Positions 8,873 through 17,053 of a DNA stretch of 64,000 nucleotides are shown here, piece by piece. The stretch covers positions 1-64,000 of the forward strand of contig SVNX01000004.1 in the NCBI GenBank assembly GCA_015066665.1, in the 5' to 3' direction. Below the pieces are notes generated by a model that searched no databases, was not told where the DNA came from, and worked only from the letters and a program-made list of their open reading frames with translations. Positions within the stretch are counted from its first letter, which is position 1; each line of letters begins with the position of its first letter. The stretch is from Ruminococcus sp. (GTDB taxonomy: Bacteria; Bacillota; Clostridia; Oscillospirales; Ruminococcaceae). The translations under genes were made by a program, and so were the position numbers.

Positions 8873-8901
8873 TTTACTTTTCAGGCGTTTTGTGGTATAA
8901 T
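8873..8901 (+). promoter_or_regulatory. Promoter of the thioredoxin-like gene
   Basis: TATAAT (8896-8901) preceded at 17 bases by TTTACT (8873-8878), a 4-of-6 match to the -35 box. The ATG is 34 bases downstream. Confidence 0.65.
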
Positions 8902-8934
8902 AGGATCAGTAAAAAAACGAAACGAGGGACTGCC

Positions 8935-9258
8935 ATGCTGTTTGAGATGACCGAGACGCATTTTGATGAAGTGCTTGCTGAATGCCGTGAAAAGCCTGTA
9001 CTGCTTGATTTTTATGCTCCCTGGTGTGCCCCCTGCCGTGCACTGGCACCGGTGCTGGAAGCGTTGTCCGATCAGTATGAAGCACACATCTCCGCCTATT
9101 CCATCCAGTCGGATGTGCAGGAGACGCTTGCGGCACGCTATGGTGTGACGCAGCTTCCGACCATCGTGCTGCTGCATGGGGATACGGTACGGTGCCTGAC
9201 AGACGATCTCACGCCCGAACACATCGAAGGCGAGATCCGTGCCATCTGTAGTCTGTAA
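8935..9258 (+). CDS. Thioredoxin family protein with CAPC active site (107 aa)
   Basis: A full-length single-domain thioredoxin fold protein without signal peptide, so cytoplasmic. The redox site is WCAPC (C31, C34) in place of the usual WCGPC, and the cis-proline is P75 in QLPT. It probably reduces protein disulfides or takes part in oxidative stress defence. Glycine to alanine between the cysteines may shift its redox potential. It is monocistronic, with its own promoter and terminator. The ATG at 8935 follows GAGGG and matches the family start; an in-frame ATG far upstream would add sequence over the promoter. Confidence 0.9.
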   Translation: MLFEMTETHFDEVLAECREKPVLLDFYAPWCAPCRALAPVLEALSDQYEAHISAYSIQSDVQETLAARYGVTQLPTIVLLHGDTVRCLTDDLTPEHIEGEIRAICSL

Positions 9259-9262
9259 CAAA

Positions 9263-9290
9263 AAAATCGCAGCCCCTCGGCTGCGATTTT
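9263..9290. terminator. Bidirectional terminator between thioredoxin and S1-domain genes
   Basis: AAAATCGCAGCC pairs with GGCTGCGATTTT around a 4-base loop; the ends provide T-runs in both directions for these convergent genes. Confidence 0.9.
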
Positions 9291-9309
9291 ATGATATCGG
9301 GAAGTCTGA

Positions 9310-10248
9310 TCAGATCGTCCCGTCAAATACGGTCTCTATGTACTTTCCCGAGCCCTCGGGGGTATATACCCAGCGGTCAATATGCTGCTCCTGATAGAAG
9401 TACTTCAGCGGGTCGGGGCGGGTCTCCTCCTCACAGACATCGACCAAGATCAGCTTCACCTTCAGCTTCTCCGGAATCAGTGCCTTGATATAGACACTCG
9501 TCCGCTGTCCGACACGCACGTTCTGACGCAGCTCTGCAAGGCCTGCAAGATTCGGCATGAGTTCGATGAAGACACCGTATTTCTCAACACTCCGCACGAT
9601 GCCGCAGGTCGTCTCGCCCACATGGAAGAGTGCGGCGTTCTGCTCCCAGGTACCAAGCAGCTCCTTGTGCGAGAGGCAGATACGCTTGCCCTGCACGCCT
9701 TTGATGATGACACGAACCGACTGACCCACAGTAAAGCGGTCGGACGGATGTGCAATGCGGGAAACGGAAATCGCATCGATCGGCACCATTGACACAATGC
9801 CGCAGCCGATGTCGACAAATGCACCGAACGGTTCAAGATGTGTGACTCTGGCATCGACAATGTCGCCCGGCTGGAGTGCGGACAGAAACTGCTCCGTGCA
9901 CATTTCCTGCACGATGCGTCTTGACAGTACCGCATATGGAATGCCGTCCGCATCCTGTTCAATGCGCAGCACACGGAAGCATACGGGCTTTCCGACTCTG
10001 GCGATCAGGGCGATGTCTCTGAGCTCACCCTCAGAGATGCCCATGGCACCCTCCGTACGCGGAATCATGCCGCGCATGCACGGAAAATTCACCCAGAGAT
10101 TGTGGCTGCTGTCGCAGGTGGTGACCCTTGCCTCGAGGATCCTGCCGGATGCCTGCGCCTGCAGCAGACCCTGCACCGTGGCAACAGCCTGCATATTCTC
10201 CGGGGTCTCCATGAGTGAACCCTCGGGATAAAATAATTGTGTATTCAT
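9310..10248 (-). CDS. S1-domain RNA-binding protein, ribosomal protein S1-like (312 aa)
   Basis: Three S1-type OB folds can be seen at about residues 33-110, 126-196 and 208-270. The second is the clearest (PGDIVDARVTHLEPFGAFVDIG and a terminal ICLSHKELLG strand). The protein is shorter than the four- or six-domain ribosomal protein S1 and resembles the S1-like proteins of Clostridia, which bind RNA and may help mRNA reach the ribosome. The start at 10248 follows GGAGG by 8 bases; an upstream in-frame start would extend into the structured leader. It has its own promoter and a 131-base leader with four hairpins, suggesting autoregulation. Confidence 0.85.
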   Translation of the reverse strand: MNTQLFYPEGSLMETPENMQAVATVQGLLQAQASGRILEARVTTCDSSHNLWVNFPCMRGMIPRTEGAMGISEGELRDIALIARVGKPVCFRVLRIEQDADGIPYAVLSRRIVQEMCTEQFLSALQPGDIVDARVTHLEPFGAFVDIGCGIVSMVPIDAISVSRIAHPSDRFTVGQSVRVIIKGVQGKRICLSHKELLGTWEQNAALFHVGETTCGIVRSVEKYGVFIELMPNLAGLAELRQNVRVGQRTSVYIKALIPEKLKVKLILVDVCEEETRPDPLKYFYQEQHIDRWVYTPEGSGKYIETVFDGTI

Positions 10249-10379
10249 GATTTTGACCTCCGACATGTTATTTGAGGAACTTTTTGTCCCACTGCATACT
10301 ATGCAGCCTCCCGGCGGAATAGACCGGTCACCGGCGGGAATCCGTGAAAGCACCTCGTGACGTCCTTCAGGCTTTCTAT
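10249..10379 (-). promoter_or_regulatory. Structured 5' leader of the S1-domain gene
   Basis: Four helices follow one another in the transcript. A stem pairs 10371-10376 with 10346-10351. A second, 10335-10339 with 10309-10313, encloses a CCGG-TGA-CCGG hairpin (10324-10334). A perfect 7-bp hairpin lies at 10292-10306. A short GGGAC/GTTCC hairpin (about 10275-10289) lies just before the ribosome binding site. No T-run follows the hairpins, so control, if any, would be at translation or RNA stability. I could not match it to a known riboswitch or ribosomal leader. Confidence 0.55.
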
Positions 10380-10385
10380 AGTTTT

Positions 10386-10414
10386 ATGCTACCACATTTT
10401 CGGCTGAATGTCAA
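10386..10414 (-). promoter_or_regulatory. Promoter of the S1-domain gene
   Basis: TTGACA (10409-10414), 17 bases, TAGCAT (10386-10391), read leftward. The predicted transcript begins near 10379. Confidence 0.8.
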
Positions 10415-10465
10415 GCAAATTTCATGTCGAAAACATAGATTTCGTGTCAGAATCGAGGAAAATCG

Positions 10466-10813
10466 CTAAGACCTGCGCACATGGAATGCGCCTGCCGCAT
10501 GCAGCACAGCGGCGGCATGGTCGGCAGCATCGGCGTCACAGATTGCAAGAAGCTGAGCTGTCCGGCGGTAGTACGGCTCGGGATGGATATCGTCGCTGAT
10601 CTCCGAAACCATTACGGCTGTGGCATAATTCATCATCCGCATATTCGCAGGAAGGATGGTGTACTGCTGCCTATCGGTATGCGAGTCAAGTGCCATTCCG
10701 ACACGATGTACGGATGCCTGACGGATCCCCTTCACGGTGCGGCGGAGGCGTCCGGCGGCAAGCTCGGCAAGATCCTCCGACTCAAATTCAGCGTATAAAT
10801 TCTTCAGTTCCAT
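10466..10813 (-). CDS. Small protein of unknown function (115 aa)
   Basis: A soluble protein with an N-terminal segment LYAEFESEDLAELAAGRL that looks like a ferredoxin-like or heat-shock-type alpha/beta fold, then an arginine- and histidine-rich C-terminus. I do not recognise it. The start at 10813 is supported by AAAGGA 9 bases upstream; a longer form would add 26 residues with no site. It is upstream of the S1-domain gene on the same strand but separated by that gene's own promoter. No terminator is visible between them, so some read-through into the S1 gene is possible. Confidence 0.65.
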   Translation of the reverse strand: MELKNLYAEFESEDLAELAAGRLRRTVKGIRQASVHRVGMALDSHTDRQQYTILPANMRMMNYATAVMVSEISDDIHPEPYYRRTAQLLAICDADAADHAAAVLHAAGAFHVRRS

Positions 10814-10917
10814 GGGATATCGTCCTTTCTGCGCTTGTATTTTCATCACCCTGCATAGGATAAGGGCTTCGTTTTTATTATTATTGAACAAATTCCGAAA
10901 AATATCAGAAGTAAATG

Positions 10918-10946
10918 TTGCCTTTTTGAGAAAAATGCGGTATAAT
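10918..10946 (+). promoter_or_regulatory. Promoter of the DUF951-prfA operon
   Basis: TTGCCT (10918-10923), 17 bases, TATAAT (10941-10946), 63 bases before the DUF951 start codon. Confidence 0.75.
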
Positions 10947-11009
10947 ATAATTTGCTATCAATGTGTTCCGGAGGACAGGTCTGTCCGGACACCGGAAAGG
11001 ATGGGGGCT

Positions 11010-11207
11010 ATGGATATCAGAGTCGGAGACCTGCTCCTGATGAAAAAACAGCATCCCTGCGGATCAAAGGAAATGACCGTTCTGCGGAGCGGCATGGACT
11101 TCCGTCTGCGCTGCGTCGGCTGCGGCAGAGAATTCATGATCCCGCGGCATAAAATTGAAAAATACATCAAACAGGCAACCCACAGGGAAGAAACGGCCGG
11201 ATCCTGA
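11010..11207 (+). CDS. DUF951 family zinc-ribbon-like protein (65 aa)
   Basis: This small basic protein matches the DUF951 family of Firmicutes, whose members share MDIRVGD, a HPCGS motif, GMDFRLRC and a CxxC knuckle. Here these are residues 1-7, 18-22, 29-35 and C35/C38. The cysteines C20, C35 and C38 may bind zinc. The family is uncharacterised and is often found near DNA replication and translation genes. The ATG at 11010 is preferred to one three codons earlier because it agrees with the family and has AAAGGA 8 bases upstream. It is the first gene of the prfA operon. Confidence 0.85.
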   Translation: MDIRVGDLLLMKKQHPCGSKEMTVLRSGMDFRLRCVGCGREFMIPRHKIEKYIKQATHREETAGS

Positions 11208-11232
11208 GGTCTGTACAGAAAGGTGAAGATTT

Positions 11233-12312
11233 ATGTTTGAGAAGCTCCTGCAGCTCGAAGCAAAGTATGAGGATATCAATACACAGCTCTCCGATCCCGA
11301 GGTGATCGGTGACCGTGAAAAATATACTGCCTTCATGAAGGAGTACAAGAATCTGACGCCCATTGTTGAGGCCTTCCGTGCGTTCAAGGCAACAAAGTCA
11401 GACTTTGAGGAGGCACAGGCGCTTCTGAATGAGGGGGCACTTGATCCGGAGCTGAAGGAAATGGCACAGCTCCAGCTCGAAGATGCCAAGGAGCTTATGG
11501 AGGAACAGGAGCAGCAGCTCAAGATCCTGCTTCTGCCGAAGGATCCGAACGATGACAAGAACGTCATCATCGAAATCCGCGGCGGTGCGGGCGGTGAAGA
11601 GGCTTCCCTCTTTGCGGGTTCCCTCTATCGTATGTACAGCATGTATGCCGAGGCCCATCGCTGGAAGCAGGAGGTGCTCAATGCCTCCCCCACCGAGCTT
11701 GGCGGCTACAAGGAAATCAGCTTCTCGATCGAAGCCGAGGGTGCTTACTCCCGCCTGAAATATGAGAGCGGCGTGCACCGTGTGCAGCGTGTTCCCGAAA
11801 CCGAATCACAGGGCCGCATCCACACATCCACTGTGACGGTTGCCGTGCTCCCCGAGGCCGATGAAGTCGAGCTTGAAATCAGCCCGACCGACCTCAAGAT
11901 CGACGTGTTCCGCTCGAGCGGTGCCGGCGGTCAGCATATCAACAAGACCGAATCCGCTGTGCGCATCACACATCTGCCCACGGGCGTTGTGGTGGAATGT
12001 CAGGACGAGCGCAGCCAGCATAAGAATAAAGACAGAGCAATGAAGATCCTGCGCTCCCGTCTCTTTGAGGCAATGCAGCAGGAACAGAACGACAAGATCG
12101 CTTCAGAGCGCAAGATGCAGGTCGGCACGGGTGACCGTTCCGAACGCATCCGCACCTATAACTACCCTCAGGGACGTATGACCGATCACCGCATCGGACT
12201 GACGCTCTACCGTCTGGAGAGCATCCTCAATGGTGATCTGGATGAAATTTTCGACGCGCTTGCGACTGCCGATCAGGCAGCAAAGCTGGCAGGACAGAGT
12301 AATGAAGACTAA
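11233..12312 (+). CDS. prfA: Peptide chain release factor 1
   Basis: Release factor 1 reads UAA and UAG stop codons on the ribosome and hydrolyses peptidyl-tRNA. The 359-aa length is normal. The GGQ motif that enters the peptidyl transferase centre is at residues 232-234 (GAGGQHIN). The stop-codon-reading PxT tripeptide is present as PET within [14 protein letters not shown]. The ATG follows AAAGGTGA. It overlaps the next gene by 11 bases, so the two are translationally coupled. No prmC methyltransferase gene is adjacent here, although it often accompanies prfA. Confidence 0.97.
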   Translation: MFEKLLQLEAKYEDINTQLSDPEVIGDREKYTAFMKEYKNLTPIVEAFRAFKATKSDFEEAQALLNEGALDPELKEMAQLQLEDAKELMEEQEQQLKILLLPKDPNDDKNVIIEIRGGAGGEEASLFAGSLYRMYSMYAEAHRWKQEVLNASPTELGGYKEISFSIEAEGAYSRLKYESGVHRVQRVPETESQGRIHTSTVTVAVLPEADEVELEISPTDLKIDVFRSSGAGGQHINKTESAVRITHLPTGVVVECQDERSQHKNKDRAMKILRSRLFEAMQQEQNDKIASERKMQVGTGDRSERIRTYNYPQGRMTDHRIGLTLYRLESILNGDLDEIFDALATADQAAKLAGQSNED

Positions 12313-13318
12313 GTTATTATCGGATACACCGGAAGAAATCGGGCTTGCCGCCGCCCTGATCCGGGATGGCAGACTGGCGGCATTCCCCACGGAAACGGTT
12401 TATGGCCTTGGTGCCGATGCCCGCCGTGAGGATGCGGTCAGAGCAATTTTTGCGGCCAAGGGAAGACCGGCTGACAATCCCCTGATCGTACACATCAGCG
12501 ATATGGAGATGCTCCCTGCAATCGCATCCGAGGTGCCTGAAACGGCACTGCGTCTTGCAAAGGCCTTCTGGCCGGGGCCGCTCACAATGGTGCTGCCAAA
12601 GCGTGACTGCATTCCCGCTGTGACATCGGGCGGACTTGATACGGTCGGCATCCGCATGCCTGCCCATCCTGCGGCACTGCAGCTGATTGCAAAGTCCGGC
12701 TGTCCCATTGCGGCACCCTCTGCCAATCGCTCCGGTTCGCCCAGCCCCACAACGGCGGCACATGTCATGGAGGATATGGACGGCCGCATTGACGCTGTAA
12801 TCGATGGCGGTCTCTGCGAGGGCGGTGTCGAATCGACGGTGATCTGCTTTGATGATGCCGATACGATTCACATTCTGCGGCCGGGTCTGATTTCTGAAGA
12901 GGATCTTGCCCCGTATGCATCACGCGTTTATGTCGATGATGCTGTTTTCCGCCAGATTGCGGCGGATGCAAAGGTGGCTTCCCCCGGCATGAAATACAAG
13001 CACTATGCCCCGAAGGCACGGATGATTCCGGTGGATGCACCGGATTTTGACTGCTTTGCGGCCTATGTCCGTGACCATGCAGAACAGAACACATTCTGCC
13101 TGCTCTTTGATTCCGATCCCGAGATCGAGGGCATCCCTTCCATGCGCTATGGTGACAGCGGTCGGGAACAGGCACATTTTCTCTTCCTGCGCTTCCGTGA
13201 ACTGGATGCCGCAGGTGCCGGCAAGGTCTATGTCCGCATGCCGAAAAAAAGCGGCGCAGATCTGTCCGTACACAACCGCCTGATGCGGGCGGCAGGATTC
13301 GAGGTGATTACGCTATGA
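12302..13318 (+). CDS. L-threonylcarbamoyladenylate synthase, Sua5 type (338 aa)
   Basis: The enzyme makes threonylcarbamoyl-AMP from threonine, bicarbonate and ATP, the first step of the t6A modification at position 37 of ANN-decoding tRNAs. The YrdC domain covers about residues 10-200, with the [10 protein letters not shown] strand (28-37), KGRPADNPL (53-61) and APSANRSG motifs that bind ATP and threonine. The C-terminal 120 residues form the Sua5 extra domain, connected by a linker with KYKHYAP. It sits between prfA and coaE with overlaps at both ends, which fits a translation-linked operon. Confidence 0.93.
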   Translation: MKTKLLSDTPEEIGLAAALIRDGRLAAFPTETVYGLGADARREDAVRAIFAAKGRPADNPLIVHISDMEMLPAIASEVPETALRLAKAFWPGPLTMVLPKRDCIPAVTSGGLDTVGIRMPAHPAALQLIAKSGCPIAAPSANRSGSPSPTTAAHVMEDMDGRIDAVIDGGLCEGGVESTVICFDDADTIHILRPGLISEEDLAPYASRVYVDDAVFRQIAADAKVASPGMKYKHYAPKARMIPVDAPDFDCFAAYVRDHAEQNTFCLLFDSDPEIEGIPSMRYGDSGREQAHFLFLRFRELDAAGAGKVYVRMPKKSGADLSVHNRLMRAAGFEVITL

Positions 13319-13950
13319 GTCATGATGGTCATTCCATCGTCATTGGTCTGACCGGCCAGACAGGTGCCGGCAAGAGCACAGTTTCGAAAATATTCGTCAG
13401 AGAAGGTTTCCAGATCATTGACGCCGACCGGATCTCCCGGGATGTTGTGGAGCTTGGGACGCCCTGTCTCTCCGAGCTGCTTGACTATTTCGGAGAAGAG
13501 ATCCGCAATGAGGACGGCACGCTCAACCGCAAGGCTCTGGCAAAAATCGTCTTCAATGACAAGGGCAGGCTCGATGCGCTCAACAGCATCTGCCATCCCT
13601 TCATCACCGAAGAGATTCTGGCACGCATCAGCCGCATGAAGGCACAGGGTCATGAGCTGATCCTGCTCGATGCACCCACACTTTTTGAGAGCAAGGCAGC
13701 GGATTTCTGCGATCTGATCATCTCTGTGGTGGCATCGCCCGATCTCCGTCGTGAACGCATCATCGAACGTGATGCACTGACGCCCCTTGAGGCCAAGGAG
13801 CGCATGAGTGCGCAGCTGGATGAGGAATTCTTCATCACACACTCGGATTATGTCATCCGCAATGATGAGGATCTCCAGCAGCTGTATGCGCTTTCTGAAG
13901 AAATTGCGGATAAAATCAAGGCATATTACCATACTACACATATCTCATAA
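13315..13950 (+). CDS. coaE: Dephospho-CoA kinase
   Basis: This cytoplasmic kinase phosphorylates the ribose 3'-hydroxyl of dephospho-CoA, the last step of coenzyme A synthesis. A Walker A loop, GQTGAGKST, is at residues 14-22, followed by the family's DADRISRDVV stretch and the LDAPTLFE motif in the CoA-binding part. The 211-aa length is typical. Its ATG overlaps the upstream stop in an ATGA junction. A 23-base hairpin lies shortly after its stop codon. Confidence 0.95.
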   Translation: MSHDGHSIVIGLTGQTGAGKSTVSKIFVREGFQIIDADRISRDVVELGTPCLSELLDYFGEEIRNEDGTLNRKALAKIVFNDKGRLDALNSICHPFITEEILARISRMKAQGHELILLDAPTLFESKAADFCDLIISVVASPDLRRERIIERDALTPLEAKERMSAQLDEEFFITHSDYVIRNDEDLQQLYALSEEIADKIKAYYHTTHIS

Positions 13951-13960
13951 ATCAAATGCG

Positions 13961-13983
13961 ACAGCCCGCTGCATGCGGGCTGT
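13961..13983 (+). terminator. Intergenic hairpin after coaE
   Basis: ACAGCCCGC pairs with GCGGGCTGT around TGCAT, a strong 9-bp stem. There is no proper T-run after it, so it is either a weak terminator or a processing or stability hairpin between coaE and the aminopeptidase gene. No promoter is visible downstream. Confidence 0.45.
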
Positions 13984-14023
13984 TATACTCAATGGGGCCA
14001 TGCCCCGGAAAGGCGGTCTTTTC

Positions 14024-15427
14024 ATGGAAAAGGAAAAATCAATTGCAAAGCAGAAGAAGGAAGCACTGTTCTCCAGATCCAAGCATGCCGGCATCCGCAT
14101 GGATGAGACAGCGCTGCAGACCTGCGATGCCTTCTGCGAAGGCTACAAGGCATTTCTCGATGCGGCCAAGACCGAGCGTGAGGCTGTGAATTTTACCGTT
14201 GCAAAGCTCGAAGAAGCAGGCTTCCGTCCGTTCACTCCCGGCATGGAGCTGAAGGCGGGTGACCGTGTTTACGTCAACAACCGCGGCAAGGCTGTCATCA
14301 TGGCAACCATCGGTACAGCCCCCATCACTGAGGGCGTGCGTCTCAATGCGGCACACATCGACTCTCCCCGTCTTGACCTCAAGCAGCATCCGCTCTATGA
14401 GGACAACGAAATTGCCCTGTTCAAGACCCATTACTACGGCGGCATCAAGAAATACCAGTGGACGGCCATGCCCCTCTCCCTGCATGGCATGATCGTGCGT
14501 GCGGATGGCTCTTCGGTTGAGGTCGGCATCGGTGAGGATGCGGGTGATCCCGTGTTCTGCATCTCCGATCTGCTTCCCCACCTTGCCGCCAACCAGATGA
14601 AGCGTACTCTGCATGAGGGCATCAAGGGCGAAGAGCTGAACATCATCATCGGCTCCCGTCCGTTCCGTGACGACAGTGAAAGCGAGCTGGTCAAGCTTGC
14701 CATTCTCGATATTCTGCACGAAAAATACGGCATCACTGAGGATGATTTCATTTCCGCCGAGCTGGAAGCCGTTCCGGCGTATCAGGCCAAGGATGTGGGC
14801 TTTGACCGCAGCATGATCGGTGCCTATGGCCACGATGACAGAGTTTGTGCATACACTGCATTTATGGCTGCACTCGAATGCAAGAACCCTGTTCACACAG
14901 GCGTGACGATTCTCACAGATAAGGAAGAAACCGGCAGCGACGGCAACACAGGTCTGTGCTCGTCCTACCTCAAGTACTTCCTCTATGATCTGGCGGAAAC
15001 TTTCGGTGCCAACGGCAGAGCGGTGATTTCCGCTTCGAAGTGTCTGTCCGCCGATGTGAATGCGGCCTTCGACCCGACCTTCCCCGAGGTACTCGAACGC
15101 AACAACTGCGCTTACTTCAACCATGGCGTCTGCGTGACCAAGTTCACAGGTGCCAGAGGCAAGTCCGGCACATCGGATGCATCCGCTGAATTTGTGGGCG
15201 AAATCCGCAGACTGCTCGATGCCAATGATGTCATCTGGCAGACCGGCGAGCTTGGCAAGGTCGACATGGGCGGCGGCGGTACGGTTGCGGCCTATATCGC
15301 AAATCTGAACATTGACACGATCGATGTCGGCGTGCCGGTGCTTTCCATGCATGCGCCCTATGAGATGGTGGCCAAGACCGATGTGTATGCGGCTTACCGT
15401 GCGTTCCTCGTTTTCCTCGAAAGCTGA
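14024..15427 (+). CDS. M18 family zinc aminopeptidase (467 aa)
   Basis: A cytoplasmic metallopeptidase that removes N-terminal residues, probably acidic or neutral ones as in other M18 enzymes. The family metal-binding and catalytic motifs are all visible: AAHIDSPRLD, DKEETGSDGNTG with the catalytic and bridging acids, and a C-terminal HAPYEMVAKTDVY with the last histidine ligand. The length fits the family (about 430-470 aa). The ATG at 14024 has AAAGGCGG 7 bases upstream; longer readings would start inside coaE. It heads a run of four rightward genes ending at exonuclease III. Confidence 0.92.
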   Translation: MEKEKSIAKQKKEALFSRSKHAGIRMDETALQTCDAFCEGYKAFLDAAKTEREAVNFTVAKLEEAGFRPFTPGMELKAGDRVYVNNRGKAVIMATIGTAPITEGVRLNAAHIDSPRLDLKQHPLYEDNEIALFKTHYYGGIKKYQWTAMPLSLHGMIVRADGSSVEVGIGEDAGDPVFCISDLLPHLAANQMKRTLHEGIKGEELNIIIGSRPFRDDSESELVKLAILDILHEKYGITEDDFISAELEAVPAYQAKDVGFDRSMIGAYGHDDRVCAYTAFMAALECKNPVHTGVTILTDKEETGSDGNTGLCSSYLKYFLYDLAETFGANGRAVISASKCLSADVNAAFDPTFPEVLERNNCAYFNHGVCVTKFTGARGKSGTSDASAEFVGEIRRLLDANDVIWQTGELGKVDMGGGGTVAAYIANLNIDTIDVGVPVLSMHAPYEMVAKTDVYAAYRAFLVFLES

Positions 15428-15434
15428 GTGTAGC

Positions 15435-15635
15435 ATGCGGTATCTGGAACGATTTGATACAAAGATCCTCCTTGGCAATGCGGAGGATCTTTACTGGATG
15501 ATCAAGAATTTCGCACAGGATCACGAGATTCCGTTTGCGGATGCAAAGGACATCATCCTGACCGCAGCCATCTGCAGTCAGGGTTCGGAACAGCATCTTT
15601 CTGACATTGCGAAAAAAATGGACAGGCTGGCATAA
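15435..15635 (+). CDS. Small protein of unknown function (66 aa)
   Basis: A short, mostly helical, soluble protein (MRYLERFDTK at the start, KKMDRLA at the end) with no motif I recognise. It starts 7 bases after the aminopeptidase stop. The ribosome binding site is poor, so it may depend on coupling to the upstream gene. It is kept because the reading frame fills the gap exactly, its codon use looks like that of its neighbours, and the next gene follows after 14 bases. Confidence 0.6.
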   Translation: MRYLERFDTKILLGNAEDLYWMIKNFAQDHEIPFADAKDIILTAAICSQGSEQHLSDIAKKMDRLA

Positions 15636-15649
15636 AAGGAGGCCAAGAC

Positions 15650-15853
15650 ATGGGAAATTACAAGCTGATTGTCATCGACAACGACGGTGTATGGATCACG
15701 GAACTGCATTTTGAAAACGTGCGTATCAACTGGAACGCCAACACCGTTTCCGTCACGAATGCAGAGGGCAAGCTCCTGTATATGGTGACAACCAATCATG
15801 TTACAGTGGAAGTGGTCGAAGAAACCGTGCTGCCGCAGTGGGAGGAAGAATGA
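15650..15853 (+). CDS. Small protein of unknown function (67 aa)
   Basis: A small beta-rich protein with alternating hydrophobic residues (YKLIVID, VRINWNANTVSVTN, VTVEVVEE) that could form a compact barrel or sandwich. I do not recognise it. AAAAGGAGG lies 7 bases before the ATG. Its stop overlaps the exonuclease III start in an ATGA junction, so the two are coupled. A role linked to exonuclease III is possible but rests only on position. Confidence 0.7.
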   Translation: MGNYKLIVIDNDGVWITELHFENVRINWNANTVSVTNAEGKLLYMVTTNHVTVEVVEETVLPQWEEE

Positions 15854-16602
15854 AACTGATTTCATGGAATGTCAACGGCTTTCGTGCGTGTCTGACAAAA
15901 GGCTTTGAGGAGAGCTTTTCTGCGTTTGATGCAGATATCTTCTGCATTCAGGAAACGAAAATGCAGCCGGAACAGGTGACGACCTCCTTTGCCGGCTACA
16001 CACAGTATTTCAACAGTGCGGTGAAAAAGGGCTATTCCGGCACGGCAGTATTCACAAAGCAGGAGCCTCTTTCCGTGACGTTCAATTTTGAGGGGCACAC
16101 GGATGAGGGACGTGCGATCATCTGCGAATACGAAAAATTTTATCTGGTGAATCTCTATGTGCCGAATGCACAGCGGGAGCTTGCACGAATTGACTACCGC
16201 ATGAAATGGGAGGATGACCTCCGTGCATTTCTGACGGAACTCGACAAGAAAAAGCCCATCATCCTCTGTGGTGACCTGAATGTGGCACACAAGGAAATTG
16301 ACCTGAAGAATCCGAAGACCAATGTCGGCAATGCGGGATTTTCGGATGAAGAACGAGGCAAGTTCGGCGAACTGCTTGAAGCGGGATTCACGGATACGTT
16401 CCGCCATCTGTACCCCGACAAGGAAGGTGCCTACAGCTGGTGGTCATACATGTTCAAGGCAAGGGAACGCAACACGGGATGGAGAATTGACTATTTTCTG
16501 GTATCAAACCGTATTGCGGATAAAATCGTGGATGCAAAGATCTTCCCCGAGATCATGGGCAGCGACCATTGTCCGGTGGGGCTGGAGATTGATTTGGATT
16601 AA
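15850..16602 (+). CDS. xth: Exodeoxyribonuclease III / AP endonuclease
   Basis: This Mg-dependent nuclease nicks DNA at abasic sites and removes damaged 3' ends in base excision repair. The endonuclease/exonuclease/phosphatase fold motifs are present: N7 in SWNVNG, the metal-binding E35 in IQETK, GDLNVAH with the catalytic aspartate and asparagine, RIDYFLVS, and the terminal GSDHCPV histidine. The 250-aa length matches ExoA of Bacillus. The ATG at 15850 follows GGGAGG and overlaps the previous stop codon. Confidence 0.95.
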   Translation: MKLISWNVNGFRACLTKGFEESFSAFDADIFCIQETKMQPEQVTTSFAGYTQYFNSAVKKGYSGTAVFTKQEPLSVTFNFEGHTDEGRAIICEYEKFYLVNLYVPNAQRELARIDYRMKWEDDLRAFLTELDKKKPIILCGDLNVAHKEIDLKNPKTNVGNAGFSDEERGKFGELLEAGFTDTFRHLYPDKEGAYSWWSYMFKARERNTGWRIDYFLVSNRIADKIVDAKIFPEIMGSDHCPVGLEIDLD

Positions 16603-16640
16603 AAAATGCTGGTGCGCTTTGCGCACCAGCATTTTCGTTT
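16603..16640. terminator. Bidirectional terminator between xth and the acyl carrier protein gene
   Basis: A 15-bp stem, AAAATGCTGGTGCGC with GCGCACCAGCATTTT, around TTT. T-runs exist on both strands, serving the convergent xth gene and the ACP-ending operon. Confidence 0.95.
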
Positions 16641-16881
16641 ATTTTGCACGTTCTTCCAGAATATCCATCATCTCGCCGACATTCTTCATGCCGCTCACCT
16701 CACGGACGGTGAAACGCATCCTGAAGGCACGCTCTACGGCGCCGATCAGGTTGATATGCTCGAGGCTGTCCCAGTCCTCGATGTCATCGGCACAGGTCTC
16801 GTCGGTCAGTTCGATCTCATCATCATCGAATACGTCCTGGAACACTTCGGTCAGCTTATTTTTGATTTCTGCTCTGTTCAT
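16639..16881 (-). CDS. Acyl carrier protein of the FkbH/MBOAT operon (80 aa)
   Basis: A small acidic carrier protein. The phosphopantetheine arm would be attached to the serine in DWDSLEHINL (S39). It resembles the dedicated carrier proteins that accompany FkbH-type enzymes or DltC more than the fatty acid ACP, whose usual motif is DSLD. It is the last gene of the leftward MBOAT-DHHW-FkbH-ACP operon, 172 bases after the FkbH gene and separated by palindromic sequence. It probably holds the acyl unit, such as glyceryl, before transfer to the membrane acyltransferase. The start follows an AAGGAGA site. Confidence 0.9.
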   Translation of the reverse strand: MNRAEIKNKLTEVFQDVFDDDEIELTDETCADDIEDWDSLEHINLIGAVERAFRMRFTVREVSGMKNVGEMMDILEERAK

Positions 16882-16914
16882 GGTTGTTTTCTCCTTATAT
16901 AGTGATTTATCTTT

Positions 16915-17015
16915 TAAGGTTCTTTCTAAACTCCCCCACCCCAACCCCTCCCCAAGGGGGAGGGGCTTATAGTGGAGGCGGCTGCGCCGCCTCATACCCG
17001 CTGTTCGCCTTACGG
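16915..17015. repeat. Palindromic intergenic element, REP-like
   Basis: A C-rich tract (16931-16953) is followed by a strong palindrome, CCCCTCCCC-AA-GGGGGAGGGG (about 16945-16966). A second palindrome, GAGGCGGC-TGC-GCCGCCTC (about 16975-16993), comes next. This arrangement looks like the short, dispersed, extragenic palindromes found in many gut bacteria. Only one copy was noticed in this window, so its repetitive nature is inferred from type. It lies between the FkbH and ACP genes and may stabilise or weaken the distal transcript. Confidence 0.55.
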
Positions 17016-17053
17016 CGGCTTTTGGACTGTGCCCCTTGTCCCTTTAAGCGGCG

